From NCBI GenBank assembly GCA_002725445.1, contig PBPD01000126.1, positions 1 to 6,044 on the forward strand: DNA of 6,044 bases. The letters run 5' to 3'. Shown here one piece after another: positions 4,267 to 6,044 of the stretch. Position 1 is the first letter of the stretch. The number at the start of each line of letters is the position of its first letter. The position numbers and the translations under genes were made by a program. The stretch is from Rickettsiales bacterium. Its GTDB lineage: Bacteria > Pseudomonadota > Alphaproteobacteria > Rickettsiales > UBA3002. The notes below the pieces were generated by a model. The model searched no databases. It was not told the DNA's origin and saw only the letters and a program-made list of their open reading frames with translations.

Positions 4267-5069
4267 GCTAATCCTAACACATCTTGCATGGAGTAAAGGG
4301 CAGGCGGTTTGCCTTGTGCCCATAATGCTGCTTTTACTGCCCCGCGTGCATAAATATGGCGGTTAGAGGCTTTGTGCGTGAGTTCAATCCGCTCACCGTC
4401 ACCCGCCAGCATCACGGTATGATCGCCGATCACATCACCACCACGCGCTACTGAGAAACCTATGGTGCCTTCTTCACGCACGCCCGTATGGCCTTCGCGT
4501 GTATGCACCGCTTTTTCTTTGAGCGCTACATCACGCCCTTTTGCTGCCGCCTCGCCCAGTGCCAGTGCCGTGCCTGAGGGTGCATCCTGCTTAAAGCGGT
4601 GATGCATTTCAAAAATCTCAATATCAAAGCTGTCATCCAATGCCGCCGCTGCTTTTTCGACCAGATGGCTGAGCAAATTCACACCAAGGCTCATATTGGG
4701 TGCCCAGACAATCGGGGTCTGTTTGGCCAATGCGGCAAGCTGTGCATGTTGCTCGGCACTAAAACCAGTCGTGCCACAAATAAATGCAATGCCTTGCTCA
4801 GCACAGGATTGCGCCAGTCGCAGGCTGTAAGTTGGCGTGGTAAAATCAATCACGGCCTGTGCATCTGCCAGCAAATTTTCATCACGGCTTACGGCTAAAT
4901 CGTCAATACCAGCCAAACCCGCACGTTGAATGCGGCTGAGTGAATGGGGTATGTCGTCTTCGCGCACGCTAAAAGCAGTGAGCTCTGTGTTGGGATGTGC
5001 CAGTGTTTCCTGCAGCAAGGTAATGCCCATGCGGCCTGCGCCACCTGCAATTGCGATTTTTACACTCAT
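4263..5069 (-). CDS. dapB: 4-hydroxy-tetrahydrodipicolinate reductase
   Basis: This cytosolic enzyme reduces hydroxy-tetrahydrodipicolinate with NAD(P)H, the second committed step from aspartate semialdehyde to diaminopimelate and lysine, which feeds peptidoglycan synthesis. The product is 268 residues, normal for the family. The nucleotide-binding motif GGAGRMG is at 9-15, DFT at 75-77, and GTTGF at 99-103. PNMSLGVN is at 124-131. The catalytic signature EMHHRFKQDAPSGTA runs 154-168, with H156, H157, K160 and the SGT substrate loop. F159 replaces the more usual His/Met at that position, a peripheral difference. The start codon overlaps the folB stop by four bases (ATGA), indicating translational coupling. 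It is the last gene of the visible dnaJ-folB-dapB run and converges on the 56-aa gene. Function is certain from motifs. Confidence 0.98.
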   Translation of the reverse strand: MSVKIAIAGGAGRMGITLLQETLAHPNTELTAFSVREDDIPHSLSRIQRAGLAGIDDLAVSRDENLLADAQAVIDFTTPTYSLRLAQSCAEQGIAFICGTTGFSAEQHAQLAALAKQTPIVWAPNMSLGVNLLSHLVEKAAAALDDSFDIEIFEMHHRFKQDAPSGTALALGEAAAKGRDVALKEKAVHTREGHTGVREEGTIGFSVARGGDVIGDHTVMLAGDGERIELTHKASNRHIYARGAVKAALWAQGKPPALYSMQDVLGLA

Positions 5070-5458
5070 GAATCTCTCATCTCTTCATATTCATCACGGC
5101 TTACCATCACCTCTATACCTGCTGCTTCGGCTTCGGTAAAGACTTCGGTTTTACGCAGCTTTACCCGTGCTGCTTTCACGCGCGCATCGGAAAAGCACAC
5201 TTCCAGCATCTCAAAGAGCAATGTTTCCAGTCGGTCGGTATGCGGGCGATACTCCCACTCGCGTATGGCATTGGCGAGCGGCTCGTAATCGATCAGATCA
5301 TCGTGGTATGCGGTCGCTTTCAGTTGATCGGGCGTGGTGAAGAGCTCCAGCGTAGCTTCCACTTGCTGGCGACCTTCCGGTGCTTTTTCGTGATCGTGAA
5401 TACCGATCGACATCGCAACGCGCATGCGATCCACGAAAATACGAAAATAGGAGTCCAT
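5066..5458 (-). CDS. folB: Dihydroneopterin aldolase-family protein
   Basis: This 130-residue protein belongs to the FolB family, which cleaves 7,8-dihydroneopterin to 6-hydroxymethyl-dihydropterin and glycolaldehyde in folate synthesis, usually as a ring-shaped octamer. The family start RMRVAMSIGIHDHEK is at 11-25, with E24 at the pterin-binding position. D57-Y58 matches the conserved DY whose Tyr contributes to catalysis. E78 in RLETLLFEML aligns with the conserved Glu of the second helix. K103 in VKLRKTEVF matches the catalytic Lys. It is slightly longer than the usual ~120 residues because of an acidic tail. A FolX-like epimerase activity cannot be ruled out from sequence alone. The ribosome binding site sits in the end of dnaJ, and the stop overlaps the dapB start, so it is the middle gene of a coupled operon. 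Confidence 0.88.
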   Translation of the reverse strand: MDSYFRIFVDRMRVAMSIGIHDHEKAPEGRQQVEATLELFTTPDQLKATAYHDDLIDYEPLANAIREWEYRPHTDRLETLLFEMLEVCFSDARVKAARVKLRKTEVFTEAEAAGIEVMVSRDEYEEMRDS

Positions 5459-5462
5459 ATAA

Positions 5463-6044
5463 TTACTCCTTCAGGTCTGCCCAGAACTCTTTTACTTTGT
5501 CGAAGAAGCTCTCAGATTCGGGGCTGGTACCGCCACCGCTTTTTTCAAATTCGCGCAGCAGGTCTTTCTGCTTTTTGTTCATTTTCACCGGTGTTTCTAC
5601 CTGCACCTCAATATACATATCGCCACGGGAAGAAGAGCGCATCACGCTCATACCCTTGCCGCGCAGGCGGAATTGGTGGCCGCTCTGTGTGCCGCCCGGA
5701 ATGCTCACCTTCACACGGCCGCCGTCAATGGTGGGTACTTCAATCGAACCGCCCAGCGATGCATCGGTGAATTTGACTGGCACTTTGCAATAAATATTCG
5801 CCCCGTCACGGCGGAATAGTCGGTGTGGTTTGACAGACAGGAAGATGTACAAATCCCCGTTTGGGCCACCGCGGAAGCCTGCTTCTCCTTCGCCAGCCAA
5901 TCGAATGCGTGTGCCTTCTTCTACGCCAGCGGGAATATTAACCGATAAGGTTTTTTCTTTGCGCGTTTTACCGGTGCCGGCGCAATCGCCGCACGGCTTT
6001 TTGATGGTTTTGCCTGTGCCCTGACAGGTATGGCAGGTGCGCTC
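5463..6044 (-). CDS. dnaJ: Chaperone DnaJ, C-terminal part (runs off right edge)
   Basis: The frame is open to the right edge and gives the last 193 residues of the Hsp40 co-chaperone that delivers unfolded clients to DnaK and stimulates its ATPase. In fragment numbering, two zinc-finger repeats are seen: CHTCQGTG (4-11) and CGDCAGTG (18-25). These are the third and fourth of the four expected CxxCxGxG units. The peptide-binding domains follow, with IPAGVEEGTRIRLAGEGE (37-54), GGPNGDLYI (from about 59), and IPGGTQSGHQFRLRGKGM in the second domain. A Gly/Ser-rich stretch and a terminal helix FFDKVKEFWADLKE end the protein. The J-domain with its HPD motif is outside the window. No frameshift is visible. 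It leads the dnaJ-folB-dapB run, and dnaK would be expected further upstream to the right. Heat-shock control cannot be judged because the promoter is not included. Confidence 0.97.
   Translation of the reverse strand, partial: ERTCHTCQGTGKTIKKPCGDCAGTGKTRKEKTLSVNIPAGVEEGTRIRLAGEGEAGFRGGPNGDLYIFLSVKPHRLFRRDGANIYCKVPVKFTDASLGGSIEVPTIDGGRVKVSIPGGTQSGHQFRLRGKGMSVMRSSSRGDMYIEVQVETPVKMNKKQKDLLREFEKSGGGTSPESESFFDKVKEFWADLKE
5466..5471 (-). promoter_or_regulatory. folB ribosome binding site within dnaJ codons
   Basis: AAGGAG on the minus strand is formed by the last two sense codons of dnaJ (Lys-Glu), directly before its TAA stop, and lies seven bases from the folB ATG at 5458. This fixes the folB start and implies ribosomes finishing dnaJ help start folB. 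Confidence 0.75.

Noticed and set aside
4599..5770. Several plus-strand frames over dapB, folB and dnaJ
   Set aside because: All are antisense to genes identified by catalytic motifs and lack plausible starts or domains.
1..6044. Mobile element, CRISPR array, tRNA or phage attachment site
   Set aside because: No transposase, integrase, terminal repeats, spaced repeat array or cloverleaf-like sequence was seen. The genes are mostly core functions in a familiar arrangement.

Overview
The window looks like an ordinary chromosomal segment of an alphaproteobacterium of intermediate GC content (roughly half GC by eye). Three things suggest this. A cytochrome aa3-type oxidase locus (coxB-ctaD) diverges from tldD. 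A dnaJ C-terminus sits beside dapB, an adjacency common in Alphaproteobacteria. The TldD and DapB sequences also have the look of that class. No mobile element, CRISPR array, tRNA or rRNA is visible.

Layout from left to right. Positions 1-1112 (minus strand) carry the N-terminus of cytochrome c oxidase subunit I (ctaD, running off the left edge) preceded by complete subunit II (coxB). Positions 1113-1274 are a compact divergent control region with a good coxB promoter, a palindromic -10 that could serve both directions, a dyad and a leader hairpin. Positions 1275-2717 (plus) encode the complete zinc metalloprotease TldD. Positions 2718-3006 are non-coding and hold pairs of 11-bp-spaced direct repeats resembling OmpR/PhoB-family binding sites. 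Positions 3007-4255 (plus) hold four short genes that I do not recognise: one of 70 aa, one of 122 aa, and a tightly coupled pair of 81 and 56 aa. Candidate promoters precede the first three.

Positions 4263-6044 (minus) form a compact operon, dnaJ (C-terminal 193 residues, running off the right edge) - folB - dapB. The folB ribosome binding site lies inside the last codons of dnaJ, and folB and dapB overlap by four bases (ATGA). It converges on the small-gene block with only seven bases between stop codons.

The recognised genes are housekeeping: terminal respiration (coxB, ctaD), peptide proteolysis and maturation (tldD), protein folding (dnaJ), folate synthesis (folB) and lysine/diaminopimelate synthesis for the cell wall (dapB). 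The least explained material is the small-gene block and the structured regulatory DNA in front of it. No experimentally known exotic system can be claimed from the sequence.
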